64,000 bases of DNA from Butyrivibrio sp. AE3009. Lineage in GTDB: Bacteria; Bacillota; Clostridia; Lachnospirales; Lachnospiraceae. The DNA lies in contig NZ_ATVS01000005.1 of assembly GCF_000420845.1 (NCBI RefSeq), positions 1 to 64,000 of the forward strand, in the 5' to 3' direction. The translations under genes were made by a program, and so were the position numbers. Below the pieces are notes generated by a model. It was not told the origin of the DNA and did no database searches. It saw only the letters and a list, made by a program, of their open reading frames with translations. Within the stretch, counting starts at the first letter, position 1, and every line of letters starts with the position of its first letter. Shown piece by piece: positions 51,340-60,848 of this stretch.

Positions 51340-53073
51340 ATGAAACTGATTTTTCGATCCATGGGGAAGTACAAGTGGGCCATATTCCTGGCTATCTTCA
51401 TCAAGCTGATAGGCACCATGACAGAGCTCACTCTTCCCTACATTCTTGAATATATGATTGACCACGTGGTTCCCGCAGGAAACATGAGAGATGTTCTCCT
51501 GTGGGGACTTTTGATGTTTGTGGCCGCAATTGCCTGCCGCCAGTTCAACGTTATGGCCAACAGGCGTGCCATCAACAACGCCCACAAGGTCAGCTTCGAT
51601 GTGAGGCAGGCTCTTTTCAAAAAGACTGCGAATCTGTCCGGAGACAAATTTGACTCCTTCGGCCTTCCCAGCCTTATCAGCCGTATGACCAGCGACAGTT
51701 ACAACGTACAGGCCGCGGTGGCTCAGCTTCAGAGTCTCTGTGTCAGAGCGCCTATGATGCTCTTTGGCGGTGTGGTGATGACCCTGCTTATGGACTGGGC
51801 ACTGGCCATGATCCTTATTGTCATGTTGCCTTTTCTCATCTGCGTAGTATTCTTCGTATCTTCCAAGGGTATTCCGCTGTACACAGGCGTTCAGAAGAAA
51901 CTTGACAGCGTCGTTCGTATAATGCGTGAGAATATCACCGGCATTCGTGTGGTCAAGGCCTTAAGTAAGGGAGAGTTTGAAAAAAGACGTTTCGCCGCCG
52001 CCAACGAGGATATGGCGAGAACAGACATGAGAGCCGGAACCATTATGGCTATACCCGGGCCTTTCATGCAGCTGTGCCTTAACATAGGTCTTACAATGGT
52101 TGTCATCTTTGGCGCCATCCGCGTAAATAGGGGGCAGATGCAGCCCGGCGTGATCCTTGCTTTTTTGACCTATTTCAACATGATCAACATGGGTGTCATG
52201 GGGCTTAACCGTATCTTCATGAGCATGAGTAAGGCCAGCGCCAGTGCCGACCGTATAGATGAGGTGATAAGCACCGATGATGGCTGGGAGATCTACCTTG
52301 GAGGTGAGAACGGTGGAGGACATATCAGGTTCAATAATGTCAGCTTCTCCTACGGCAGCGAGAGCAGAACTGACGCGGACTTTGCGGGAGGCAAAAGAGA
52401 ACTGGCCCTTGAGAATATCAGTTTTTCCCTAAATAAAGGTGAGAGCCTCGGAATCATAGGCCCCACGGGCTGCGGCAAAACCACCATAGTGAATCTTCTG
52501 ATGCGTTTTTACAACCCTGATTCCGGCTCCATAACCATCGATGACAGGGATATCAGAAGCTATGAAAAGGATGAGCTGAGGCGTAAGTTCGGTGTGGTTT
52601 TCCAGAACGACATGGTCTTCAACGATTCCATCAAAAACAACATTGATTTCGGAAGAGGTATCTCTCAGGCGGATCTCGACAGCGCTGCGGAAGATGCCGT
52701 AGCTTCAGAATACATCGACAGCCTGGACGGCAAAATGGAGTACATGGCAGCCATCAAGGGCGCCAACCTCTCAGGAGGACAGAAGCAGAGACTTCTGGTG
52801 GCAAGAGCTCTTGCGGCAGACCCTGAGATCCTTATTCTGGATGACAGCTCCTCAGCTCTTGATTACAAGACGGATTCTCAGATGAGGAGCGCCATCAGAA
52901 AGAACCATTCTGACAGTACACTGATCATGATCGCCCAGAGAGTCAGCAGTATCATGGGCATGGATCATATCATGGTGATGGACAACGGAACCTGTATCGG
53001 CTACGGAACCCATGAGGAGCTGATGGAGAATTGCCCGGCCTACAGAGAAACCTTTGAAATGCAGACTACATGA
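51340..53073 (+). CDS. ABC exporter half-transporter with degenerate Walker B
   Basis: 577 residues: six membrane helices then an ATPase domain. Walker A GPTGCGKTT (about 373), signature LSGGQKQR, Walker B ILILDDSSSALD with Asp instead of the catalytic Glu. Such a subunit forms the inactive half of a heterodimeric exporter. The partner is the gene after the REP hairpin. There is no SD within the 3-bp gap after the NERD gene, so translation is likely coupled. The substrate (drug, lipid or peptide) is not evident. Confidence 0.9.
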   Translation: MKLIFRSMGKYKWAIFLAIFIKLIGTMTELTLPYILEYMIDHVVPAGNMRDVLLWGLLMFVAAIACRQFNVMANRRAINNAHKVSFDVRQALFKKTANLSGDKFDSFGLPSLISRMTSDSYNVQAAVAQLQSLCVRAPMMLFGGVVMTLLMDWALAMILIVMLPFLICVVFFVSSKGIPLYTGVQKKLDSVVRIMRENITGIRVVKALSKGEFEKRRFAAANEDMARTDMRAGTIMAIPGPFMQLCLNIGLTMVVIFGAIRVNRGQMQPGVILAFLTYFNMINMGVMGLNRIFMSMSKASASADRIDEVISTDDGWEIYLGGENGGGHIRFNNVSFSYGSESRTDADFAGGKRELALENISFSLNKGESLGIIGPTGCGKTTIVNLLMRFYNPDSGSITIDDRDIRSYEKDELRRKFGVVFQNDMVFNDSIKNNIDFGRGISQADLDSAAEDAVASEYIDSLDGKMEYMAAIKGANLSGGQKQRLLVARALAADPEILILDDSSSALDYKTDSQMRSAIRKNHSDSTLIMIAQRVSSIMGMDHIMVMDNGTCIGYGTHEELMENCPAYRETFEMQTT

Positions 53074-53080
53074 TGAGTTA

Positions 53081-53130
53081 TGGCGGTTGTGAGTCAGCGA
53101 GAACCGTCCCCACCAACTCACAACCGCCCA
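53081..53130. repeat. 14-bp inverted repeat with ACCGTCCCC in the loop
   Basis: TGGCGGTTGTGAGT (53081-53094) pairs with ACTCACAACCGCC(CA) (53116-53130). The loop has GAACCGTCCCC. It lies between the two exporter genes and could tune their relative expression. Confidence 0.8.
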
Positions 53131-53148
53131 TACACAAGGAGGAACAAC

Positions 53149-54927
53149 ATGCCCGGTCCGGGAGATAGAGGAAAAGCCAAAGAAAAACCCAAGCACGCCA
53201 AAAAGACCATGCTGCGTCTTCTCAAATATCTGATGGAGTACGCATGGGTAGTACTACTCATGCTCCTGTGCGCCTTCGCCAGCAATATCGGTAACCTTCT
53301 CGGCCCGGATTTTGCCGGCAAGGCCATTAATGCAGCAAGTCAGGGCGCTGGAAAAGTTGATATAAACGAAGTTATCCGCTACGGAATCTTCATGCTGATC
53401 GCCTATGTCAGCGGCAACATCCTTAGCTTTTTTGTAAATATAGGAATGATGAGGGTTGGCAGAAAAGTTGCAAGGAACATGAGACGCGACGTCTTTAACA
53501 AGCTTATGGAAATGCCGGTGGGTTATTTCGACAGGCACCTTGCGGGAGACATCATCAGCCGTGTATCCTACGACATAGACGTTGTATCCACCAGCCTTTC
53601 TTCGGATGTGGTACAGATTCTGACCAGTTTCGTTACGGTTGTGGGAAGCTTTGTGATGATGTGTATCATATCGCCGCCGCTGGTTCTGTGCATGGTGTTC
53701 ACGATTCCTGTGTCGATTCTTTTCACCAGATACATGAGTAAGCGCACGAGACCACTGTACAGGCTCAGGAGCCTTGCTTACGGCGAGATGAACGGCTTTG
53801 CGGAGGAGATGTTCACGGGGCAAAAGACTATTCTTGCCTACGCCCACGAGGATTATGTCTGTGACAGATTCGAGGAGATCAACCGAAACGCAGCAGAGGC
53901 CTACAGAGATGCCGACAGCCTTGGAATGACCATGGGACCCACCATCGGAATGATAAGTAACATCGGACTTGCAGCCATCGGTCTTGGCGGCGCTATGCTG
54001 TACATGAACGGAGTTGTTGGAATCGGCCAGATATCCAGCTTCATACTCTACAGCAGAAAGTTCTCGGGCCCCATCAATGAGATCTCCAATATCGTCAACG
54101 AGATCTTCAGCGCCCTGGCTGCTGCGGAGCGTGTGTTCCAGCTCCTGGATGAAGCTGAGGAAGTCAAGGATATCGAAGGCGCCGGAGAATTGGCAAGAGC
54201 CCTTGGCACAGTGGAAGCAAGGGACGTTGACTTTGGATATCTCAAGAACAAGATCGTACTAAGGAACTTCAATATGAAGGCAGAGCCCGGGCAGACCATA
54301 GCGATCGTAGGTCACACCGGAGCCGGCAAGACCACTATCATCAACCTTCTCATGCGTTTCTACGATGTCAACGAAGGTGCGATCTTTGTGGATGAAAAAG
54401 AGGTCAAGGCCTACACGCTGCAGAGCCTTAGAAAGAATTATTCCATGGTTCTCCAGGATACCTGGGTGTTCAACGGAACTATTTTTGACAATATTGCCTA
54501 TGGCAAAGAAAACGCCACCATGGAGGAGGTTGTGGAAGCAGCCAAGTCTGCCCACATCCACAACTATATCATGCGCCTTCCAAAGGGCTACAACACCGTT
54601 ATCAGCGAGGATGGCGGCAACATCAGTAAGGGCCAGAAGCAGCTCATTACCATTGCCAGGGCCATGCTCTATGACACCAGCATGCTGATCCTTGATGAAG
54701 CCACCAGCAATGTCGACACCGCCACAGAGCGCAAGGTCCAGAAGGCCATGAGGAGCCTGATGGCTGGCAAGACCAGCTTTATCATTGCTCACAGACTCTC
54801 TACAATAAGAAACGCCGACAACATACTTGTTGTCGACGCCGGAAATGTGGTTGAACAGGGTGACCACGATTATTTGATGAACAAGAAGGGCGCGTATTAT
54901 GCGCTGTATCGTAGCCAGTTTGAGTGA
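53149..54927 (+). CDS. ABC exporter half-transporter with active Walker B
   Basis: About 592 residues: six helices and an ATPase domain. Walker A GHTGAGKTT (about 387), Walker B LILDEATSNVD with the catalytic Glu, but a noncanonical signature ISKGQKQ. Together with the subunit upstream (canonical LSGGQ, no Glu) this gives one competent and one degenerate ATP site, as in TM287/288 or BmrCD. ATG 53149 has a perfect AAGGAGG; the frame extension to 53080 would run through the repeat and is not used. Confidence 0.93.
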   Translation: MPGPGDRGKAKEKPKHAKKTMLRLLKYLMEYAWVVLLMLLCAFASNIGNLLGPDFAGKAINAASQGAGKVDINEVIRYGIFMLIAYVSGNILSFFVNIGMMRVGRKVARNMRRDVFNKLMEMPVGYFDRHLAGDIISRVSYDIDVVSTSLSSDVVQILTSFVTVVGSFVMMCIISPPLVLCMVFTIPVSILFTRYMSKRTRPLYRLRSLAYGEMNGFAEEMFTGQKTILAYAHEDYVCDRFEEINRNAAEAYRDADSLGMTMGPTIGMISNIGLAAIGLGGAMLYMNGVVGIGQISSFILYSRKFSGPINEISNIVNEIFSALAAAERVFQLLDEAEEVKDIEGAGELARALGTVEARDVDFGYLKNKIVLRNFNMKAEPGQTIAIVGHTGAGKTTIINLLMRFYDVNEGAIFVDEKEVKAYTLQSLRKNYSMVLQDTWVFNGTIFDNIAYGKENATMEEVVEAAKSAHIHNYIMRLPKGYNTVISEDGGNISKGQKQLITIARAMLYDTSMLILDEATSNVDTATERKVQKAMRSLMAGKTSFIIAHRLSTIRNADNILVVDAGNVVEQGDHDYLMNKKGAYYALYRSQFE

Positions 54928-54934
54928 TGGGGAT

Positions 54935-54974
54935 GACTCGCAACCGTCCCCATTGACTCACAACCGTCCCCTTG
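54935..54974. repeat. Two 20-bp tandem copies of GACTCRCAACCGTCCCC
   Basis: Copies start at 54935 and 54955 and a third begins at 54974. TGGGGA just before can pair with TCCCCA. It lies between convergent genes, like the repeats at 29063 and 53081. Confidence 0.8.
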
Positions 54975-54979
54975 ACTCC

Positions 54980-56446
54980 TTAGAACTTCGCCAACATCAC
55001 CGCAGAGAACGAAATTGCCCCCAGCAGCAGTCCGATCTGTGCTGCCGGAATCTTCTTGTACAGTCTTACGATCATCAGAACGCACCACACAATGATGTTT
55101 CCTTCAACCCAGGTTGACAGCACTCTCTTGGCTGTGAAGCCGTAGCTTCCCATATAAACCACGCAGAGGTTGTATAGTCCAAGAAGGGCGAAACCAAGTG
55201 CGAATACGAACAGAACAGTAGCGATGATCCTTGTTCCCTTTTTCTCCCAAAGAGCATCTCTTGAGAAAATGCAGGAGCCGAACATGATCGCAAAGTTAAG
55301 AAGTATAACTCTGATAAGACTCCAGAAGCTTGCCACAGCTCTTGTTGAAGCTTCGTGGGCGGTTGCTGCGAAGAGCCCCTGATTGTTTATGAAGTCATAC
55401 AGCGCTGTTCCGAAGAACACCAGGTACAAAAAGCTGATGCTGCCGATGATGATGTATGCTGAATAGTCGGGCAGCTGATGAAGTCCCTTGGTGCAGCTGT
55501 TGAAGGATGCCTCAGGAATCTCGGGCTTTTTACTCTTAAGTGCGCCTGCCACAAGGCCGAAGAGGAAGCATCCAAAGGGCAGTGAAATAATCAGGGTGAA
55601 AAGGTTGTCGCCAAACCGGTTCCAGAAACCCTCTCCGAATATTTTGGAGAATGTATCGGAGATGCTATCGCTCAATCCCTCAAAGGTTTCGGATACCTCA
55701 GCCAGCTGTGTAAAAGCAAATATACATACAATAAGTGCGATAAAGAGGCTGAGAAGAACGGTAATGACGCCTCTTGCGGTAATCTTGAATTTCGGAGCCT
55801 TGATCTCTTTTTCTTCGGGATCTTCCTTCATGTCCCCTCTTCTGAAGATGGTCTCAAGTCTTAATGCGAAGTTGCCGAAGGGAACAACAATAAAGCCCTG
55901 AAGACAATCAATAGGAAACAAGATACCGCTCCTGCCGGCAGACAGTACGCCGCAGCGGGCAAGTACATAGTAAATGATGGTCGCATGCCACATGAATACC
56001 TGGAAAGTACATGCCACCCAGTCCTCACGAAATCCCCAGAGACAGAGGGCAATGCTCTGAACAAGAACGCAGACCATAAAAATGACCGCCTCCATGACTG
56101 AACGGTTCTTTTCCCTCAGGTACTCATAGGTGGTGCCTGTAAAGTGGGCAAAGGCTTCGCAGCCGATCACAAAAACTATACCGAAGATCAGATAGGGAAG
56201 TCCCCTATTGTTTGTAAATACTGTGGGATCCCAGCCAATGGTACCAAAAACATATTTGAAATAAAAGAAACCGATGATATAGCTGATTACTGCAGCGATT
56301 CTGAAAATATTTTTATTCGGAACGTACACCTTGGGTGCTGTCTGCGCGTAGTATGCTGCAAATGCGTTAGTATTCTGCTTGTTTTCATTTCCCGCATCAG
56401 CCTCATATGTTGTCTGCTGTGGCTGATTATTCTCGTAATTATCCAT
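54980..56446 (-). CDS. Polytopic membrane protein, DUF4153/DUF4173-like
   Basis: About 488 residues: a Gln/Asn-rich cytoplasmic N-terminus, then 11 to 12 hydrophobic segments. The late motif YGFTAKRVLSTW is like the conserved end of DUF4153/DUF4173 proteins; the function is unknown. It follows an XRE regulator and a DUF2975 protein on the same strand, a set seen in other Firmicutes. The start at 56446 has AGGA upstream; the 56467 start overlaps the regulator's end. Confidence 0.65.
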   Translation of the reverse strand: MDNYENNQPQQTTYEADAGNENKQNTNAFAAYYAQTAPKVYVPNKNIFRIAAVISYIIGFFYFKYVFGTIGWDPTVFTNNRGLPYLIFGIVFVIGCEAFAHFTGTTYEYLREKNRSVMEAVIFMVCVLVQSIALCLWGFREDWVACTFQVFMWHATIIYYVLARCGVLSAGRSGILFPIDCLQGFIVVPFGNFALRLETIFRRGDMKEDPEEKEIKAPKFKITARGVITVLLSLFIALIVCIFAFTQLAEVSETFEGLSDSISDTFSKIFGEGFWNRFGDNLFTLIISLPFGCFLFGLVAGALKSKKPEIPEASFNSCTKGLHQLPDYSAYIIIGSISFLYLVFFGTALYDFINNQGLFAATAHEASTRAVASFWSLIRVILLNFAIMFGSCIFSRDALWEKKGTRIIATVLFVFALGFALLGLYNLCVVYMGSYGFTAKRVLSTWVEGNIIVWCVLMIVRLYKKIPAAQIGLLLGAISFSAVMLAKF

Positions 56447-56456
56447 ACTTTTTTCC

Positions 56457-56666
56457 TCACTCCTCATCCGGAACGTATTCCAGAATATCTCCCGGCTGGC
56501 AGCCCAGTTCCTTGCAGATCGCGTTCAGCGTCGAGAAACGGATTGCCTTAGCCTTATTTGTTTTTAATATAGAAAGATTGGCGGGGGTGATATCCACCTT
56601 CTCTGCCAGGTCGCCGGAGCCGATCTTCCTCATTGCCATTACCACGTCTAAGTTAACTCTGATCAT
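56457..56666 (-). CDS. Small XRE-family regulator (YozG-like)
   Basis: 69 residues, all helix-turn-helix: VVMAMRKIGSGDLAEKVDIT, then NLSILKTNKAKAIRFSTLNAI and a QPGDILEYVPDEE end. This is the YozG/Cro-CI compact type usually encoded beside DUF2975 membrane proteins, as here (10-bp gap). It probably controls its own operon, with the DUF2975 protein as a membrane-bound partner (known pairing; mechanism inferred). Confidence 0.9.
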   Translation of the reverse strand: MIRVNLDVVMAMRKIGSGDLAEKVDITPANLSILKTNKAKAIRFSTLNAICKELGCQPGDILEYVPDEE

Positions 56667-56676
56667 TGCCCCCTCC

Positions 56677-57153
56677 TTATACCGTATAATCCAGTTCGTC
56701 CTTCATCTCCACGGCCTTGCCGAAGGCGTTCTTCACAACGCAGATGATAGGGATGATAAAAGAGGCTGTGGCTGTAACGATAAGCAGCATAAGGGTGCAG
56801 CAGATGCCGATGATACCTGTGATGACGGTGGCTGCAAATACGATCCTTGCCAGATTGCTGAGGGCCTTGACATTCTCAGGAACAAATACATTCCCCATCT
56901 CGATTCTGGAGATCAGCCCATAAAGCAGAAAAAGGAAGGCAAAAAGAATCGCCGCACATATATACCCGCCTATAAGCAGCATCAGGTATCTGGGTGTGCC
57001 CGTGATAAACGGAGAAGCCTTGGCCATAATGACCTTCACCAGAAACGGCCCCGTAACACACATGGCTACAGCAATTGCAGCCACCAGAAAAATAGCTAAC
57101 TTACTCAGTTTAATGCTAAATGCTTCTGAACTACTGTTATTCATTTTTTTCAT
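56677..57153 (-). CDS. DUF2975 membrane protein (YoaS-like)
   Basis: 158 residues with four hydrophobic segments (about 20-40, 60-85, 100-125 and 130-150). The loop EMGNVFVPENVKALSNLARI is the DUF2975 signature. It is first in the operon with the XRE regulator and the large membrane protein. Either ATG 57153 or the fourth codon could start translation. Confidence 0.85.
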   Translation of the reverse strand: MKKMNNSSSEAFSIKLSKLAIFLVAAIAVAMCVTGPFLVKVIMAKASPFITGTPRYLMLLIGGYICAAILFAFLFLLYGLISRIEMGNVFVPENVKALSNLARIVFAATVITGIIGICCTLMLLIVTATASFIIPIICVVKNAFGKAVEMKDELDYTV

Positions 57154-57278
57154 CTCTTTCTTTAGTTTTCCGGAAAAATTTGATCCGATAGTGGATCATA
57201 AGAGAAGTTTAGAACAGTGAATTTCGTTTGTCAACAAAAATATATCGAAAAACGATATTTAATTATTGAATACCAAGA

Positions 57279-58964
57279 TTAAGCATTATGTCTTGCCCTG
57301 ATTTTCATAGCTGACTTATTGGCATACATTCTTTGGTCGGCCAAAAGATAAACGTCATGATAATCAGCGCCGGCGGCTTCATGTCTGTAGGCATATCCCA
57401 GAGCGGCGCTTCTTTTTATTCTTTTATCCGCAGCATTATAAAGCTCAAGTTCTCTGCTGAGCTTGGTTGCCACATCTTCTGCTTTGTTGAGACTGTTACC
57501 CGTAAGTATCATTACGAATTCATCGCCGCCGATCCTTGCAATGAAGCTGTCTTCGGGGGCACTTTTTCTAAGGGCCTTGCTAAACTCCAGAAGATACCTG
57601 TCTCCTATAAGGTGACCGGATCTGTCGTTGACGGATTTAAGGCCGTTTAAGTCTATGCTGAGAATGCAGTAGTTCTTGTCAGACTTATCCAGATCTGTCA
57701 GGTACTGCTCGAACTTGGATCTGTTGGGAAGTCCGGTAAGACCGTCGGCATAGGCAAGATGGGCAAGGGAGGCGTTCTCTTTTTTCCTTGCGTAAGAATC
57801 TGAAATATAGATGTAGTAGTTGATGAGGGCCGCAAAGACCATGCAGAGCGCGCCAATGGGAACCGCCACCTTGGACAGCAGAATCTGTTCATATACTCCG
57901 ACTACTTCAAGGTAGTAGAAGAATACGTTGATAACAAAGGAAATTGTGAGCACGATCATTCCCGCAAGCTGTATGGCCTGGGAATTGGTTATTTTCCCGG
58001 TCTTTATATCACGTATCAGCATGGAGATCATGAAGCATGCCAATACCAGCGCATTGAACTGGTAGATTCCCAGGTATTCGTTCATATGATCCAGATTAAG
58101 AGCGTGGATGAGGATAGGGGCAAGAGCCACCACTGTACTGGTGGAGGCAAAGACTATGAAGGGCTTGTAATGCAGATAGTCCTGCATGCTGCCGATTACC
58201 ATGTACATAATGGGAACCGCAAGATATAGGGATATGTACTCCAGCTCGGTCTCGTGGCCGTGGGTGTTTACAAAAAGGCTAAGGAGCCTGAACTGGGTTA
58301 GGAACCATATTCCCAGTGTGACAAACAAAAGAGATGAGAAGGTCTGCATCTTGATCTCAGGGAGAGTACTTCTAAATCCCAGGGTTATGGCAAAGAACAT
58401 AAGGCCGAAGATGATGAGAAATGCCGATGCCATAAATACGAAGAAGTCCCTATAGGCCAGGTATTTGATGACATTTCGATAATCTCCGAGGACCGGAGCT
58501 TCATAGTAGCTGTAGGCGCCGTCCTCATTGACCTTCAGTTCTATCTCGAGGCGCACTTTGCCTGTTGAAGAGGGCAGGGTGATGAAATGATTCTCGCATC
58601 CGATATAACGATTTTTATCAAGATAGTCATAGTAACGGTTTGATATCTCCTGACCGCCGAACCGAAGCCTCCAGGCACTGAATCTGGTTTCGAAGAAGAT
58701 TGTTGGAGAGTCCATGCCTTCCAGGGCGTCAAGATCTTTGGCAAGAAGAAGGGTATCTCCTTTGTGGGTTCCATGACCAATAAGCCTTCTGAGGGCAGAA
58801 AGCTTGATGTTCTCGTAAACTGTGTCATTGTAGATAACTTCCCAGCCCTCGTTCAGAATCTCTATGGATTCTTCCGCCGAAGGTTTGAAGAAGGCGGTCC
58901 AGATCACTATCTGACACAGAAACAATATGAAGGCGAATGCAAGACATAACAGGTTTTTACGCAT
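57279..58964 (-). CDS. 7TM-type membrane diguanylate cyclase A
   Basis: 561 residues. TM1 near the N-terminus, an extracytoplasmic beta-rich region of about 150 residues like 7TMR-DISM sensors, then seven hydrophobic segments (about 170-400) and a GGDEF domain. ADGLTGLPNRSKFEQYL, DLNGLKSVNDRSGHLIGD and RIGGDEFVM (about 480) are intact. It should make cyclic di-GMP. It overlaps the end of the upstream paralogue by 8 bp, so the two are translationally coupled. Confidence 0.9.
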   Translation of the reverse strand: MRKNLLCLAFAFILFLCQIVIWTAFFKPSAEESIEILNEGWEVIYNDTVYENIKLSALRRLIGHGTHKGDTLLLAKDLDALEGMDSPTIFFETRFSAWRLRFGGQEISNRYYDYLDKNRYIGCENHFITLPSSTGKVRLEIELKVNEDGAYSYYEAPVLGDYRNVIKYLAYRDFFVFMASAFLIIFGLMFFAITLGFRSTLPEIKMQTFSSLLFVTLGIWFLTQFRLLSLFVNTHGHETELEYISLYLAVPIMYMVIGSMQDYLHYKPFIVFASTSTVVALAPILIHALNLDHMNEYLGIYQFNALVLACFMISMLIRDIKTGKITNSQAIQLAGMIVLTISFVINVFFYYLEVVGVYEQILLSKVAVPIGALCMVFAALINYYIYISDSYARKKENASLAHLAYADGLTGLPNRSKFEQYLTDLDKSDKNYCILSIDLNGLKSVNDRSGHLIGDRYLLEFSKALRKSAPEDSFIARIGGDEFVMILTGNSLNKAEDVATKLSRELELYNAADKRIKRSAALGYAYRHEAAGADYHDVYLLADQRMYANKSAMKIRARHNA

Positions 58965-60654
58965 GGTGCTTCTCCTTCATCTCATACATTCTCGAGTCAG
59001 CCAGAATAAAAATGGATTCAAAACCTCCGGTCCTGTCTTCTTCGCTGTAGGCGTAGCCGCAGGAGGCTGACAACTTGAATTCCTGAGAGCTTTGGTTATA
59101 TTCATCTATAAGCTCTTGTAAAAAATTAATGCAATCATCGCAGATATTAGCATCAGGATTTTCAATGGAAACAAGGAACTCATCGCCTCCAACCCTTCCT
59201 ATTACCGCAGCATTTGGGAAGGCTTTGACAAGAAGCTCAGAGAAGTCCTTTATCATCTTGTCTCCTACGATGTGTCCGTAGGTGTCGTTAACATATTTGA
59301 GCCGGTCAAGGTCAATACTTACTATGGCGTAGGGCACCCGGACCGATGCAAAGTACTGCATACATTTGGCTCTGTTCACAAGGCCCGTCAGGGTGTCTGT
59401 AAAGGCGAGGCCCTCCAATTGTTCCTGCACATATTTGGAGTTGGTACTGTCTATTCCGTGCAGGAAATAGTAGATAAACAGGCAGAATACAAAGTACAGC
59501 ATTCCCAGAGTCAGATAATTGATGCTGGTATAGGCATTGACAGTGGTGCTGACATAACGGTTGTAGTGATATCTTCCGATTTCCAGAAGACCAAAGAATA
59601 TCAGGATTATGAAGCCCAGCATCATATAGCTGTCGGCGTCAACTCCGGTGTAGGTGTCCGAGGCAAGCTTTTTTTTGTGCTCGCTGTTAAGTCCCATAAG
59701 AAGCGGCGGGAGCATGATAAGTATCTCCAGTGTCGATACTGCCTGGAAGGGAACCATGAAATGATTGATGGGGGCGACCTTCAGGTGATTGATCAGAAGT
59801 ATCGCGATTGGAAACAGCGTGTTCAGATTAAGGCACAGAAGCTGGCGTCTTGGCGCAACCGTAGGATGCGTCGAGTAGAACAGCACGCTGATGGCAAGGG
59901 GAATCATGTACAGAGCCATGTATTCCATAATATTGTAAAAATAATCCTTGTCTCCCAGAAGATAGAATATGTCGTTGTAAGTAAAGGTGTACAATCCCAG
60001 AAGCATCGCTATGGCGGAGCTAAAGAACATGGAGGGAGTTGACCTTTTCGTCAAAATAAGGTATATGGCCAGCAAGAACAGGATCCAGGAGTATATTACA
60101 AGGAATCCGCCCACGAACAGAGGGAGCCTGTGGATCTCCATGAATTCTCTCATGATCCCGTGCATGGTGCCATAGTAGGGAATCTCTATCTGGGTAAAAG
60201 CATCTTCATCGCATACTGTGAGAACTATCTTAAGCTTGTGATCGCTGGTGGTGTCCTTTAGATGTATGAAATGATAGTTCTTTGGTACGATAAGTCCACT
60301 GTCATAGTACTCCCGGCCGGATTCGTAGACTTTTTCCTCGTCTATATAGACCTCGACAACGGCCATTTTGCTGATGACAAGGAGTGTGGGAGATATAAGA
60401 GCTTTCTTGGACAGGGTGTTTGTGAGGATTATAGTCTCACCCCTATAGGTGTGGTTAATCCTTAGTTTGGACAGGGTGACATCGTCCGTGGTGTATTCGC
60501 CATCAGAAAAAGACCAGCCCTTGTCCAGCCGGTTTAATTGGAATCTGCGGGATTCCGTCATTATTCTGCTTCCGAAAGCAACCATCATAAGGGTAATAAT
60601 GAATAATACGATCGGAAGCATAAAGAATCTGCGATTTACATTCCTTTTATTCAT
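58957..60654 (-). CDS. 7TM-type membrane diguanylate cyclase B
   Basis: 565 residues with the same layout as the next gene: TM1, a region with HFIHLKDTTSDHKLKIVLTV, seven helices, and GGDEF with TDTLTGLVNRAKC, DLDRLKYVNDTYGHIVGD and RVGGDEFLV (about 488). The catalytic residues are present. The two neighbours are clearly paralogues from a tandem duplication that has since diverged. It is the first gene of the - strand pair. Confidence 0.9.
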   Translation of the reverse strand: MNKRNVNRRFFMLPIVLFIITLMMVAFGSRIMTESRRFQLNRLDKGWSFSDGEYTTDDVTLSKLRINHTYRGETIILTNTLSKKALISPTLLVISKMAVVEVYIDEEKVYESGREYYDSGLIVPKNYHFIHLKDTTSDHKLKIVLTVCDEDAFTQIEIPYYGTMHGIMREFMEIHRLPLFVGGFLVIYSWILFLLAIYLILTKRSTPSMFFSSAIAMLLGLYTFTYNDIFYLLGDKDYFYNIMEYMALYMIPLAISVLFYSTHPTVAPRRQLLCLNLNTLFPIAILLINHLKVAPINHFMVPFQAVSTLEILIMLPPLLMGLNSEHKKKLASDTYTGVDADSYMMLGFIILIFFGLLEIGRYHYNRYVSTTVNAYTSINYLTLGMLYFVFCLFIYYFLHGIDSTNSKYVQEQLEGLAFTDTLTGLVNRAKCMQYFASVRVPYAIVSIDLDRLKYVNDTYGHIVGDKMIKDFSELLVKAFPNAAVIGRVGGDEFLVSIENPDANICDDCINFLQELIDEYNQSSQEFKLSASCGYAYSEEDRTGGFESIFILADSRMYEMKEKHHA

Positions 60655-60848
60655 AGGTCACCACAAACGATATATTGATACATATTATATTATATACCAT
60701 TTTATGACTATGATACAGATTCTTGTGTTATCTGCTCTGCTCAATTTTTTACCATTTTTTTAATAATTCACATAATGGTCAAATTTTCAGCGGATTTATA
60801 TGATAAAATAACGGGGTTGACAGTTTTTTAACGAAGGAGGAATACGCC

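Noticed and set aside
53080-53148. N-terminal extension of the second exporter subunit
   Set aside because: It would translate a repeat and lacks an SD, while ATG 53149 has AAGGAGG.
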